Of a stretch of 64,000 nt of DNA, positions 10,791 to 22,228 are shown one piece after another. Made by a program: the position numbers and the translations under genes. The notes under the pieces are model-generated. The model did not search any database. It saw nothing but the letters and a program-made list of their open reading frames with translations, and was not told the origin of the DNA. Numbering within the stretch: the stretch's first letter is position 1; each line of letters starts with the position of its first letter. This stretch comes from Gordius sp. MW1 (taxonomy: Eukaryota > Nematomorpha > Gordioida > Gordea > Gordiidae). The stretch is from positions 1,426,001 to 1,490,000 of the forward strand of contig OZ038532.1 in assembly GCA_964036665.1 (NCBI GenBank), in the 5' to 3' direction.

Positions 10791-11546
10791 TGACACGGGG
10801 TCGTTCTCTTCCTCTCTACCCCGGTTACCTCCATGTCCAGCACTTTTCAATTTACGTCATTTGTGTCCCTTCTTAGTATATGCCCATACCATCAGAGCCG
10901 ATTTCCGTTGATCATGTCCGCCATAGGTTGAATGCCCATTTTTGTCATGAGAAAGTCATTCGTAATATTGTCGAGCCTAGTATACCCCAAGCTCTACAGT
11001 ATCATTCTCATCTCTGTGGCTTGTAAGCTTTTCCTCCCTGGAGTTTCACTTCCATACAGTAACACCGGTCTAACGATGGATTTGCAAGCTTTGCTCTTCA
11101 ACCATATTGGCATTTTCTTGTCGCACATTACACCAAACGAGCCGAGGTATGTAAACCTGTCTAATTTTGGGTACTTTAGATGGCCATCCAGCGATAGGCT
11201 GCCTGTAACGTTCATTTCCATGTATATGGTTTTTCGATCTTTACCTTTAGACCATATCCAGCTAAGCTCATTGACCACTTTTCGGCTTCTTCGAATACTT
11301 TCTCCTATGTTTCTTCGCTTAGTACTATATCACTGGCTGATAGCATATACCATGACGATGGCTTTTGAACGTCTCTCGTTATCATGTGTATAATTATATT
11401 AAATAAAAGGGCTTAAAGCAGATCCTTGATGTAATCCAATTTTAACCTAAAAAGGTTTAGCGTTTTAACGCAAGAATTTGAGGCTTCATAAATATTGTTC
11501 ATAGGCCGTATATATGCGTCAGGGATATTTTGTTTTCTCAGGCACC
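10791..11546 (-). pseudogene. RTE-3 reverse transcriptase, C-terminal fragment
   Basis: On the minus strand, fragments such as YPKLDRFTYLGS, GVMCDKKMPIWLKSKACKS and IVRPVLLYGSETPG (11278-10994) match the thumb region of RTE-1 and RTE-2. A GLHQGSA-like region occurs near 11430. Frameshifts occur every 100-200 bp. The block runs from the right TSD of the hAT to the left TSD of the MITE at 11555. Confidence 0.8.
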
Positions 11547-11554
11547 ACCATATT

Positions 11555-12149
11555 TGGAACCCTGCAGGGGGCGCTCGATCCGAGCCGCCGGCCCAAATTA
11601 AACTAAAGCAAATTAATATGATTTAAATAAACTCAACTCGATATTAAATAATAATTATCTTCTCACAGCGTACATAATATAGCTTCAAAACTTCAGCTTT
11701 TTTCCCCTGTCTATTATAATATAACTGACCTGAATTGCGAATCTTATTCTATTTAAATATATTCATAGTAGCTGTTAGAACTTTGGAAATAAGATAGGTA
11801 GATATTTCAAAAAGTTTGTTATTTGGAACTGTTAAAAATATATTATATGAAGTTAGATTTTTAGTTTGAATTATTAGCTGAATAATATAACGAGTTAAAA
11901 TGGATTTTTTCAAACTTATCCTAATTATAAATGCGAGTAATAACAATCTTATGCATTTTATTTAGATGGGGAAATAATTTTAAAAAATATAACTTTTCAA
12001 ACATTTTATTTGAAAAATCGGGCCGGGCTCGGGCCAGGCCAAAAATAAAAAAAAAAAACCGGCTCGGGCCGGGCTCGGACAAAATAAAATTTGAGAAGTC
12101 AGGCTCAGGCTAAGCTCCGACTGAAGAAATTTTATTTTGCAGGGCTCTA
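11555..12149. mobile_element. hAT-like MITE inside RTE-3
   Basis: The ends are TGGAACCCTGCA and TGCAGGGCTCTA, which pair as 12-bp inverted repeats with two mismatches. The flanks ACCATATT (11547-11554) and ACCATTTT (12150-12157) are an 8-bp TSD with one mismatch. Removing it restores colinearity with RTE-2 near 57475. The interior is non-coding, with GGCTCGGGCCGGGCTCGG tracts at 12018-12078. A related end (CAGGGCTCTA) occurs near 38731. Confidence 0.75.
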
Positions 12150-12157
12150 ACCATTTT

Positions 12158-13070
12158 GAATCGGGGGACAAGCCTCCTACAAGTTTCATAAAGGCCATAT
12201 GTAGATCTCTTCTCTTTTTACCATATTTATCAATCATTTGTCTTAGTGCAAAGATTGGGTCGATTGTAGATATGCCGGCCACAAATCCGAATTGGTTAGC
12301 CCATATTTCCAACCCGTTTTTCAGCCTTGTTACTAAGATCCTTTCCAAAAGCTTCATGGAGTGGCAAGTTAGCTTGATACCTCTGTAATTGCCACAGTCC
12401 TGAGGGTCTCCTTTGCCTTTTAATTAGGGTATAATTGTGCTTGCCCTTCATTGGTTAGGGTCTTCTATTAATAACTTGTTAAGGAGGTTTGTTATAGTTG
12501 ACTCTTTCTTCACGACATCCGAGCAATGCTTCCATATTCCATATGGCCCATTAGCTTTTCCTTTTTGCATCTTGTTCATTTGTGTCATAACTTTATCCTC
12601 CTGAAGGAGTTTGACAACGACCATACCATGGTTGGCGAATCTTTGTCATTTGCAATATTCATAAATTTCTTAAAATATTCTTCCCACCATTCCATCACTT
12701 TCTTCGGCTTGAACAAGGTTGGACCCTTCTCGTTTTTGTCTATTTTAAGAACACCGACATCGCGATTTTTCTTCTCCCTTATCTTGGCCTATTTGTACAT
12801 AAGCTTATCGCCCTCTTTATGGTCAAGTTTGTTTGCCATCTTATTGTACGCGACATTTTTCGCTATTACAACCCCCCTTTTTGCACCTCTCTTTGCTTCC
12901 CTATACTACTGGTAATCCTCCTACTTTTTTGATTTATGCCACCGTCTATATAGATTTTTTTCTCTCGATGAAATCCCTAACCGATTGATCCCACCACCAT
13001 AGTAGCCTACTTATAGCTTTGCCTCCTTTGGTCTGTCCCTAGAACACGAATCGCTGTTTCCTTTATCTTC
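12158..13070 (-). pseudogene. RTE-3 RT fingers and linker, fragment
   Basis: Minus-strand pieces include ANQFGFVAGISTIDPIFALR and DKYGKKRRDLHMAF (12357-12190). Further on is the linker region with the KPKEVMEWWE-like block and the WWWDQSV region near 12990. It is directly colinear with 57480-58400 in RTE-2. An apparent plus-strand open frame at 12526-12915 is its antisense shadow. Confidence 0.8.
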
Positions 13071-13074
13071 TTAA

Positions 13075-15355
13075 GCCAAGGCAGCAAGCCGGGCCGACAC
13101 TTCCAGAAGAACGCGGCCCCTGCCCCGCGTTCGTAAACTTCTGAAGCGTACAGTACAACAATGGGGTTACGGGCCCTCGGGCGAACCGACCCCTAACGGC
13201 GATCAGAATATCCAGTCTCCAAGATGGTGGCGTCAGATAACAAATTTTTTACCCCGAGAGGTAGCAGTGTAACCTGTAGGTGACACCACTTTGAACGCTT
13301 ATAATTTTTAAACTATTGGATGAAATATTAATTTTTAAATTGAATATGAAAGAGCACACTTAGGCGAATCAGCTGATATGTTTTATTCCCCTTCCTCTTC
13401 TTTCTTTCATTAATAATAAGGTTTCAAATATCGCTAATTTTGAAAGTTCGACTGCTTCTCATATATTCACTATAAATGGAGACTCAACCATATGAAATCT
13501 TATTTTAATTTGTATCATTAAAATCTTGACACTTTCACAATTATTTTGATATAAAATTTAATTGTTTTTGGTTAAAATTGAAATAATGTTGGCCCAAAGT
13601 TTGGTGTAACCTGTAGGTTACACTGGGCAGAGGTCCATACGTATAAGCTTATTTAAACGAGTAATGCTACTTTTTTATTTGCTTTAATTTGATTTTTTAT
13701 AAGTAATTTCGTATAAAAATATCTTTATTACAAAGTTAATATCGCTTTGAGGTAAAATATATGATTAATTTAACCTTTGACCCCAACCACTTGGAAAATC
13801 CTGAAGATTACTTGAAACAATTTCTTTCAAATGATGTTATTTTGCATGTAGTTAATATGAGTAAATTTAACTGTTAATGAATTTAAAATTAAATCTCAAT
13901 TCTTTTTTTAACTGGCTACTTGTTTCCTAAGTATATTAAAATGTTTTAGGAGCTCTGACCTGACTGTTTTAACATAATGGTTTTAGTTGAATGCGTAGAA
14001 TCGCTTCCAAGAAATAACTAAATATTTACATTTGGCCGACAAAATTGGTAAGGGTTGACACTTTTTCAAAGTTCGAGATTATATGGATATATTAAATGAA
14101 AAGTTCAAAAGCAACTTTAAACAGCGTAGCTCTTCTCACATATCCATAGATGAATGTATGGTTTTTTATTTCGGGACCACAATGCAAAACAATTTATAAA
14201 AGGCAAGCCTTTTCGTTTCGGCTATAATATGTGGTGTGCTGCAACAAAAAATGGCTACCTTGTTACATTTCAACCTTACCAGGAGGCTAAATTTTCCGTA
14301 AATCGACAAAACGAAATAGGTTTAGGAGGAGCGGTCATATTAAACTTAGTAAATCAACTACCACCAGAATTTGGTCCATACAATATTTTTCAATTATTTT
14401 TTTACGAGCCACAATTTAATGATATGTCTTTCAAAGATGAATATTGGGGGCACAGGAACGGTGCGGGTTGATTATTTAAAATGCCTGATCATTGATGTAA
14501 AAGAACGCGGGTTTCTATCAAAAAACACTTATTTGATGGCTGTCCGATGGATTGATAATAATATTGGCACAATGTTGTCAAATTGTCATAGGGTCAAGCC
14601 TATAACCTCTATTGGAGAATCACTAAAGCGAAAAAATAGAAAAAATTGTAATTTAATATCCTCTTAGGATCAAAATGTCTAATTGTTTTATGGGCGGTGT
14701 CGAACGCTTTGAGCAAAGTATGGATGCAACTAGATTATCATTTCGCGACAGAAAAGTGGTATTTTCCTATATTTGCATTCGGGCTGGATGCTGTATGTCA
14801 AAATGCATGGCATCTATATTGCTTCATTAGGGAAAAATTACATTATGTAATTTCAAAAGAGAGATAGCGCAAAATTATTTTAAAAAATACGGACAACCGC
14901 GTAGACGGACTTTAAGCCCTAAATTAACTAATTTTAAGAATAATATAACATACAACAAAAGGTATCGTGTACTCAGAAACATTGTGTCGTCTGTCATAAA
15001 GCTATTAGAATTGTTTGTGCATATTATGAAGTAGGCCTTCCCATAAATTGTTGGTCAATATTTCATTATAATTAACATATTTTATACTCATTGATGTTAG
15101 TTAATACATTTTTATGTATTTTATAAAAAAAATCATCATTATTTTATACATAATTGTAAAATTTAATAAATTTTCTTTATACGTGAGTACATTTGTGCTG
15201 CCCAGTGTAACCTGTAGGTGGCACCCCTTTTTTTCTCAAAGTAAATAATTTTTTCAAAAATTTTCAATTGTTTAGCTTTATTTAGCATGTAAGAAAGCCC
15301 AGAAAAAAATTTCATAAAAATTTTTTCGGCCGAACTGGGTCTGGTACCTGTCGGG
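13075..15355 (+). mobile_element. piggyBac DNA transposon inserted in RTE-3
   Basis: The insert is bounded by TTAA at 13071-13074 and 15356-15359, the invariable piggyBac target, and removing it restores RTE-3. Its length of 2.28 kb is usual for the family, and it carries a decayed piggyBac transposase (14090-14900). The palindromic motif GTGTAACCTGTAGGTTACAC or variants occurs at about 13268, 13601 and 15198, two of them in inverted orientation, as subterminal repeats. The extreme termini (GCCAAGGC and CCTGTCGGG) do not form a clean inverted repeat, so the left end may be altered. The first 160 bp are unusually GC-rich. Confidence 0.78.
14088..14900 (+). pseudogene. piggyBac transposase (DDE, Tnp_1_7 type), frameshifted
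   Basis: Read across frames, conserved blocks appear in order. SSHISIDECMVFYFG includes the first catalytic Asp in the family's IDE motif, then AKQFIKGKPFRFGYNMWCAA, NGYLVTFQPYQ, NEIGLGGAVILNLVNQLP, and FFTS after a shift. Then come GTGTVR with VRWIDNNIGTMLSN, NCFMGGVERFEQSMD and EKWYFPIFAFGLDAVCQNAW. This is the order of a piggyBac cut-and-paste transposase, from the catalytic core to the C-terminal domain. At least four frameshifts and several stops make it non-functional. Its host element is bounded by TTAA. Confidence 0.85.
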
Positions 15356-15359
15356 TTAA

Positions 15360-15803
15360 AAAGCGTCTCCCTATCGTTGTCTACATCTTTTTGCAATTTC
15401 CTTGCATACAAGATCGAATGAGGTTCATAGACTTATCTTCTTTCGGGAAATACTCTTTTGTCAAGATGCATAACAAGGGTACGATGTTGCCTGGCAATTT
15501 CCTCTCTCGGTATTACTTTGCAATCCTTGATACTCCATAAGTCATTTCACCGTATGAGCAGATAATCAATTTCAAAATGCTTGCCACCTCTAAAAGTCAC
15601 AACAAGATCTTCGCGTGTTTGAAAATAGTATTAACGATCGCCATGTCGTATGATTGGGATACTTAGAGAAGCTTTTCCCCTTCTTTGTTCTTCAGACTGC
15701 CCACAGTCTCCATGATTGCGTTCATACCCGAGGCGATCTTTCCCTACGTGAGCGTTGAAATCCACCCCAATAATTAGTCTTTCTTCCTGTCATATTCCTT
15801 ATA
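15360..15803 (-). pseudogene. RTE-3 endonuclease fragment
   Basis: Minus-strand sequence matches the endonuclease C-terminal half of RTE-2 (QIDYLLIRR..., QHRTLVMHLDK-like and GKDRLGYERNHGDCG-like translations in broken frames). It begins directly at the right TTAA of the piggyBac element. It stops at 15803 where a Helentron-like repeat starts, so the N-terminal half is missing. Confidence 0.75.
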
Positions 15804-16045
15804 TTAATTGCTATGCAATTTATGGGCTCACTTTCCATTTGTTAATTGTCACGCTCGGAATGTCTGTCTTGCACCGAATGTCTTGTCACGCTTTTCGTTT
15901 TTTCTTCGTGTTTACCACTGTGACAGCTTGGAATTTGATTAAGTTATCCTAAGTACAATACCCTGCGCCCCCCCCCTACAAGAGCCTATACCTCTACTCA
16001 TATTAGTTCGAATCTCGGCGAGGGCAAAATTTTTTTTTAAATAAT
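15804..16045 (-). repeat. Helentron-like element (copy d), with B-box
   Basis: The family's 3' terminus lies at 15804-15829 (TTAATTGCTATGCAATTTAT on the plus strand). An ACATTCGGTGCAAGAC-like direct repeat (15855-15895) and a B-box-like AGTTCGAATCTCGGCGAGGG follow at 16008-16027, then a T-run. It has no minisatellite core. It truncates the RTE-3 endonuclease. Confidence 0.55.
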
Positions 16046-16461
16046 AATTATTAAGTTTGACATTATGACAGTAATAAAATTTAAATGGCGTTGACCCCTC
16101 CCCACTTGTGTCATATTATAGTTCGGCCCCCTCCCCCAGGGGAAATTGTCAGCTACGCCACTAGGCAGACCTACCAAAAATATATATAAACATTACGAGT
16201 ATATTGATCATAGCAATTAAAGGCTTTAAGTCTACAAAATTTACCATGATTTTTAAAACGTTAACGTGGAATTCGTTCTCGTGCTTTATTCAAATAATTC
16301 TTATTTCTAAAGCATAAATTCATCTTTACCCAATAGCAACAAATTGTTCCACAAAGTTTAAATAATTTTTTTTAATTGTGTACATACATTAATATCAATA
16401 GTTATGGCTTATCTAGTTGCTAGGCATCATTCAAAAAAGACATTATGGAAGGTACTTCTTA
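16046..16461. other. AT-rich spacer with MITE-like scrap
   Basis: Around 16095-16175 is a short GC-rich piece (CCCCCTCCCCCAGGGG, then AGCTACGCCACT) resembling one end of the GCGTAGC-type MITEs described elsewhere. Nothing else was recognised. Confidence 0.35.
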
Positions 16462-17370
16462 TCTATATATATAAAAATCTAAGTCCCGTTTTTTTGTACT
16501 CTAATAACTTTTAGAGTTCTCAACCGATTGCCACCAAATTTGGCCAGATTATATAGATACTTTTTATCAACCTGCGACAGCGGGAATCCTGTTTTTTGGT
16601 AGTCTATACTGCCATCTAGCGGAATATTTATACTACGTTTTTTGTACTTATTTATCGTTATGGTGCTACTTATTGTCTTAAACTCTTTTCCACGATAGTT
16701 TTATCTTTTTTGTCTCAATTTTTTACTCAACTACGCCCGTTTTTTTTACAATATATAAAGCTGTAACAAATAAATATTCTCGATACCGTAAAACACCACC
16801 ATTTTCTTAAATAAGTATAACGCGCGCTTTTAGAAATTTTCCCACCTTTCGTGGTTTTTTGCTATTTTTAGGAAGTTCGGTTATTAATATTAAAAGTACA
16901 AAAAGATTACTTTAACGGTAAGTTGATAAATGCAGACAATGATTAACCGACAAACTTGAAATGCATTTATATGATTATTCATACATAATAATGCTTCGAG
17001 AGCACGAAGAAAATCATATAAAATGCCGCCAATAATCCATCAATGTAATATGTGAGCCACAATTGAATCGGAACGTCTGCTCTACATTAGTTAGATTACG
17101 GGCAGTGATGGGTATCCTTTATAAAAAATAAGATCAACAGAGGATGGTGGTAACGTGGTATGGTAACCATTCAACTGCGGAACGCAATAGTTTAGGTAGA
17201 TAGCCCTTGGGTTTATGTCCCCCCCCCCCTTAAATGACAAAAAAAAATTCAATACAAAAACCCTTAAAAATTAAAAAAAAAATTGTTTTGCTCCCCCCCC
17301 CCCCCATCCTAATTGAACTTAAAACGTTTTCGCCCCCCTTTACAATAAGATTTTGCTTGCTGTTAATAAA

Positions 17371-18389
17371 GGTCCAGGAGAAGTCTTCTTCTTAGATGCT
17401 TGAGAAGGAACTGGTAAAACTTTCCTACTGACTTTGCTCTGGCAACTATTCGTTCCCAAATTAATATAGCCGTGGTTCTAACGTCTTCTGGAAGGGCTGT
17501 CACATAATTCGGTAGAAAAACTGCTCATTCAGCTTAAATGCCTTTAAACGCTTATTACTGTGAAACTCTAATGTGCAACATTTCCAGATCATATGGAATG
17601 GGTATAGTATTACAGAAGTGCAAACTTATCGTTTGGAATGAATGCACAATGGCTTATAAAAAACCGCTCTAAGTTCTAATCGGTAATCGCAAGATTTACA
17701 AAGAACCATCAAACCTATTGGTAACGCAAGGTTATTGCTTGCAGGAGATTTCAAGCAAACTTTACCGGTTCTCTTACGATCCACCCCTGCGGACGAAATT
17801 AATGCTTGCCTAAAATATTCTATTTTGTTGCCTTATGTCAAAACATTAAATCTAACTACTAATATGCGTGTAGTATTTCAAAATCATCTTGCATGTGAGA
17901 TATTCTCCCATTGATTGCTAGAAATTGGGAAGGGAACCGTGCACGTTGATATATGCTCAGGACGAATTTCTTTTCCTACCAAAATTTGCAATTTTGTTCC
18001 ATCTAAACTGCTTGGTTAATAAAGTGTTTCCAAATATTAACGCCCATTATAATGATCGACTTTGGCCCCGCCAACGGGCTATTCTCACTCCCAAGAATAA
18101 TGACGTCCACGAGCTTAACAATCTCATTCTGTCTAACATTCAAAGCAATCCTATCACTTACAAGTCGGTTGACACTGCTGTTGTTATTGATGACGCAAAT
18201 TATGCAGTCGAATCTTTCAATTCAAATGATCTGGCAGGGATGCCACCTCACATTCTGCATTCGATTGGCGTACCAACTATCGCGATGTGCAATTTCAGTC
18301 AGCCAAAATTTTGCAATGGTTTAGGTCTCGCTGTTTTGATGTGCAACGTTGAAGAAGCCACGATTTTGACTGGACATGTGCATTTTTAA
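17371..18389 (+). pseudogene. Helitron PIF1-type helicase (copy 1), inactive
   Basis: The reading begins GPGEVFFLDA, then an in-frame TGA, then EGTGKTFLLTLLWQLF (Walker A, GTGKT). Next come LIVWNECTMAYKKPL (Walker B region, normally VWDE), an AGDFKQTLPV-like block, PYVKTLNLTTNMRV and LLEIGKGTVHVD. The longest open piece is 17925-18389, with RQRAILTPKNNDVHELNNLI, YKSVDTAVVIDDANYAVESF, NDLAGMPPHILHSIG, CNGLGLAV and CNVEEATILTG, the conserved C-terminal half of Helitron helicases. The enzyme would unwind the donor strand during rolling-circle transposition. The Walker A stop is shared with copy 2. Confidence 0.87.
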
Positions 18390-18633
18390 ATTCATAACAG
18401 GTATAGCTGTATATATCTTCATTTTAGCCTATCTACTATTACCAATATGTTTCTTCCCCACCAACCATATCAACCTCCCAGTTTTATTCTTATTCATCTT
18501 ATTTTTAGGTAAATTTAAGCATAGTTTTCTTTCAACCGTCCGAAGCCAGGCCCAAACCTGGCCCGATTGGTCGGGCATATCTTAACATCTCTCAGGTAAA
18601 GTTAAAATCGTATAGGTACAATCAAAATATTGA

Positions 18634-18795
18634 TGGGCGTAGCCAGAGGGAGGCGGGAGGGGTGGCTGCCCCCCATCCAAATCAATTTTTTTTTAATTTA
18701 TTAAAATTATGGTTAACATTTCAAAAAATAATCATTTTACTTCTGCCTAAATCATTATTGCCCCCCTCTAATTTCAATGCTGGCGACCCTTATAA
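18634..18795. mobile_element. GGGCGTAGCCA-type MITE inside Helitron-1
   Basis: The ends GATGGGCGTAGCCAGAGGG and TTTCAATGCTGGCGACCC form imperfect inverted repeats with GC-rich flanks and an AT-rich middle. The same insertion sits at the same place in Helitron-2 (about 33866-33995), so it predates the split of the two Helitrons. Confidence 0.5.
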
Positions 18796-19525
18796 ATATA
18801 CCATAAGCCCCTTTTTAAACTTTGACTACACTTGCAGGTCTAAACTTATCATCTCAATTTTTTTACTTTATACTATTTCAGTCATCATCTTTATACTGGT
18901 TTTTATTATAATCATATCTCACCTATAACACCTTCATCTGATCAATGTTTTACTAGGTATAACGATATAACTATCTTTCTAATTAATTTTCTCATTCATA
19001 AATATTTCGCTTCCATTATACTCGCGGAAATTTATATAATTTCTAATTATTTCTCATTCCAACCAAATATTATAAAAGCCTTCATTTAACCAAAGTTGAA
19101 GGAGATTTTAATATCTCTTCATTTTGATACTATAGATTTTAGGCTATGACATTACACTACTATAAACGCTGTACTAAACTATTTTCTATACATTGTCGAA
19201 CATTATAACTAACTTTTATACACCAGTGCAGTGGTTTATAAATTTTTGTTACCCAACTATGCATATTATCGTTAACATCGCACTTTTCAACATATAAAAT
19301 TAACAAATACCTTGTAAGTATTTTAAACTCTTACAAATCTATTTAATTATGAATAAGTATGCCTTTTCCTATATTTTTTATATCATAAACGATTGACCCA
19401 TTTAGCTAATTAAGGACTAAGCCAAAGCATCGTGGCCGGGCACAGCTAGTTTATTTTATAAAAATTAATCAATTCAGAAAGTATTGGCTGTATGACAGCC
19501 TTAAAAAACGACAACTACTTTAAAA

Positions 19526-21019
19526 CAGAGGTCAGATTTGTTTAAATTTTTTTGCCCGAACCCGGCCCGGTTTGATTTTATGATTAACTGCTCGCCCGTC
19601 CTTCTAAGTGTCCGCCCGGCCCGAAGCGCAAGAGCAGCCCAAATGCCCGCCCAAAATATTACATGTGTCCTTTAATGCCGAATTTTTTATTTCTATCTTA
19701 AAAATTACCCGATAAAAACTAGTCTAATTTTGGAGAGATATTTAAGGGTAAATTTTGTTAGGCAATAAAATCATAACTTTCACTAACATATATTATACAG
19801 CATTTTTAAACGGGGCACCCAAAAAATTTCATCTTTAAATTCGTTTAGTTGATTAAATCAGGTTTTTAAATTAGCTTTAGCTTAAACTAATGTGATTCCC
19901 TCATTTTAAATAGATTCGAGAATAAGAAAAACTTATTTAAACTTAAGATAATTTAGTCTTTCAATAATAATGTGTTAATGATTTGTTTGAAAAATAAACA
20001 ATTTATAAATATAAATTGCTTGAATGGAATAAATAATGGAAATTTTTGTTAGAATATTTAAATATGAAACTTAAATAATATTCTGTTTAAACGTGGCGCC
20101 TTGAAGACACCGATCAAAGATTTTAAGAGGGAAAACACTTTTCTCATAAATCATTCCTTATTTAATATTTTATAATCTCTCTCTAATCTAGTTTTTAACT
20201 CCTAACAAAATTGTATGTTTGTCTAGACTGCACGCACATACACATGCGTTGCGTTAGTTAGCAATAAAAAAAGGACGTAAAAGTAAATATTCAAATTCAT
20301 TAAATAAACCAACGTAGTTAGCGATAGGATTTAACCCTCGAGAGCATTCGTGGGACACCACGGACCCCACGATAGTTATAAACATACATATAAAACGCGT
20401 TTAGAGATGAATTCTGGCCTTTTCAGTGTCTAATATTTTACCAAGAACAAAATTTGGGAAATTTTATAGCTTTTGGCCCAGTACTTTTTAAAATATAGCA
20501 TCTTTTTGGTCACAGGGGTCTTGTGTGTGTACCCCAAGAATAAATGTTTAGTTATAAAAAGTTAAAAAATGGGGCCAAATATACCCCACGAATGCTCTCG
20601 CGTTCGGAATTTTCAGGATACTCTCGAGGGTTAAAGAAAGGGAAGGGGGTGCTAAGCTAAGCTTTCTCGATTAAATAAAAAAAATAAAAATTTACACTAA
20701 ATATAGTTTTTTTAATTTCATTAAAAAGCACACCAAAAATACAATTTTAAATACCATTTCTAATCAAATTGTGTTGACCGACGGGAGGGATAAAAAATGT
20801 GCAGCTTTTCCTATTACTATAAGTGTGGTTAAAGGTGAAGCTGTAACCTTAAGGCAATTCAATCTAAAAAATTTCAAAAATAATCCATTTTATTAAAAAG
20901 TCACACACCAATATAATTTATTTATGCCCGAATTGCCCGAATCTTATCAAAGCGTGCCCGCCCGGGCCCGCCCAAAAATTAAAATTTAAGACAGACGGGC
21001 CGGGCATTTCTGATCTCTG
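19526..21019. mobile_element. non-autonomous hAT element with nested piggyBac MITE
   Basis: The ends are CAGAGGTCAGA and, as reverse complement, CAGAGATCAGAAATGCCCGG. They are flanked by the perfect 8-bp TSD CTTTAAAA (19518-19525, 21020-21027). Subterminal GGCCCGG-rich tracts occur at both ends (19555-19660, 20925-21005). The 1.49-kb interior has no transposase and holds a piggyBac-type MITE at 20335-20630. Confidence 0.85.
20335..20630. mobile_element. piggyBac-type MITE
   Basis: Perfect terminal inverted repeats CCCTCGAGAG and CTCTCGAGGG are flanked by TTAA on both sides (20331-20334, 20631-20634). A second subterminal pair uses GCATTCGTGGG and CCCACGAATGC. It is 296 bp and non-coding, nested in the hAT at 19526-21019. 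Confidence 0.88.
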
Positions 21020-21027
21020 CTTTAAAA

Positions 21028-22228
21028 GTCACTTAGGGGAGACCAGGGCTAGTCGTATCCCGGGGTTACTAATATCTTTGTAATTATTTTTTAAAATAAT
21101 AATGATATTCAATTAAAATTTAAACCAGATGTGTATTTTTTCATAAGGTATATAAAAAAATTTTTGTTAATAAAAAAAAAATTTAAAATTTTTATAGAGG
21201 AAAAATGTTTTTTGGGGCTATTAGTAGCCTTGACTAAATTTTGTATTTAGCACATAAAATTGTTTTGGCCTTATATTTTGGATTTAACTTTTATCTTATA
21301 AAGGAATATTTTTTATATAAAAACCGTCTAATGATTAAATTTTTATTCGCAATATAACATGTTAAATTATCGTTTGCTCATAAAAATAGGGGTTGGGGCT
21401 AGTTGGAGAGGGGCTAGTTCTAGCCATTTTTCATTGCGTAGACAAATGTCAAGATTTAAAAAACAATAATTTTTTTTATAATAATTTCTCTTAGTGTAAA
21501 TTGGAATTTTAATAGACTTTTTAACATTTTTTCCATTGCAGAATTTGTCTTTTATACCTACCTAAATCAGATTGTCATCTTGATCCTTTTTTATTTGTAT
21601 TATGTAAAATGTAACCATATTACATTTGCATTCTTTATGTTTTTTATAATAAAACAATCTGTTTATTGATTTGAGTTAGCATACACCAATAGGAAGAATC
21701 TCTCCCCCGAAAGGGGCTATGACTTGCCCCAGGCATTTTTTAAATTTTTAGGATTTTTGTTTTTTGTTAATTTAATTTGTAAAAAAACCATTTATTTGTT
21801 TAATGCGAATTTTTTTCCTATGGAAAAATAGAGCTTAAAATTACGTTCCAACAAAAAAATAAAAAAAAATTTTTTCAGTTTTTTTTAAAATGCGTTTTAA
21901 TTTTTTATGGCTATTTAGTCCCCGGACTATAAGTAAATTATATTGTGAAAAGCGCACTTTATTTTTCATAAAAATTTAACATACGATTATTTGAATATAT
22001 GTAAATAGTATCATATGATTTTGAACACTTTTTATTCTATAACCCATAAGTAATGTTATTTTACATGTTTCGTATCTTATTTCCATACTTTTTATTAATA
22101 ATTAAAAATTATGAATATCACGAATTTTCATGACAATTACTGACTACATTACAGACAAGTGAAAATAAGAATTTGTGTTAAAAGTTTATGTTATTATTAT
22201 TTGATACATATTTTACGTTAAAATGTTG
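21028..22228. other. AT-rich region with GGGGCTAGT-type repeats
   Basis: Starting at 21036 (GGGGAGACCAGGGCTAGTCG), several GGGCTAGT or GGGGCTA motifs recur (about 21218, 21394, 21408, 21712). This suggests an old DNA-transposon-like repeat. No transposase or clean boundaries were found. The last 300 bp are the 3' side of the GPCR gene. Confidence 0.35.

Larger units (their letters stand above)
5838..15803 (-). mobile_element. old RTE-clade retrotransposon (RTE-3), split by three later insertions
   Basis: The pieces run on the minus strand: 3' tail 5838-5961, RT C-terminal part 10791-11546, RT core and linker 12158-13070, endonuclease part 15360-15803. Joined in that order they are colinear with the RTE copy at 56484-59458, which proves they were once one element. 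The inserts are a hAT (5970-10782), a hAT-like MITE (11555-12149) and a piggyBac element (13075-15355). The 5' part is missing: the copy stops at 15803 where a Helentron-like repeat begins. Many stops and frameshifts make it inactive. Confidence 0.85.
16462..19449 (+). mobile_element. Helitron-1 (rolling-circle transposon), helicase only
   Basis: The 5' end is TCTATATATATAAAAATCTA after an A. The 3' end is a hairpin (variant of GCCAAAGCAACGCTTGGC) followed 8-9 bases later by CTAG (19446-19449) before a T. No TSD is present, the signature of Helitron insertion between A and T. The 2.99-kb body carries a decayed PIF1-type helicase (17371-18389) but no recognisable Rep/HUH nuclease, so it depended on another copy. 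It shares the whole body, including two embedded MITE-like pieces (17210-17345, 18635-18795), with Helitron-2. Confidence 0.88.

Noticed and set aside
12526-12915. Plus-strand 129-residue open frame
   Set aside because: It is antisense to the RTE-3 linker region, which aligns with RTE-2 on the minus strand.
18662-18928. Plus-strand 88-residue frame in Helitron-1
   Set aside because: It spans an embedded MITE and AT-rich DNA, has no similarity to known proteins, and is not preserved in Helitron-2.
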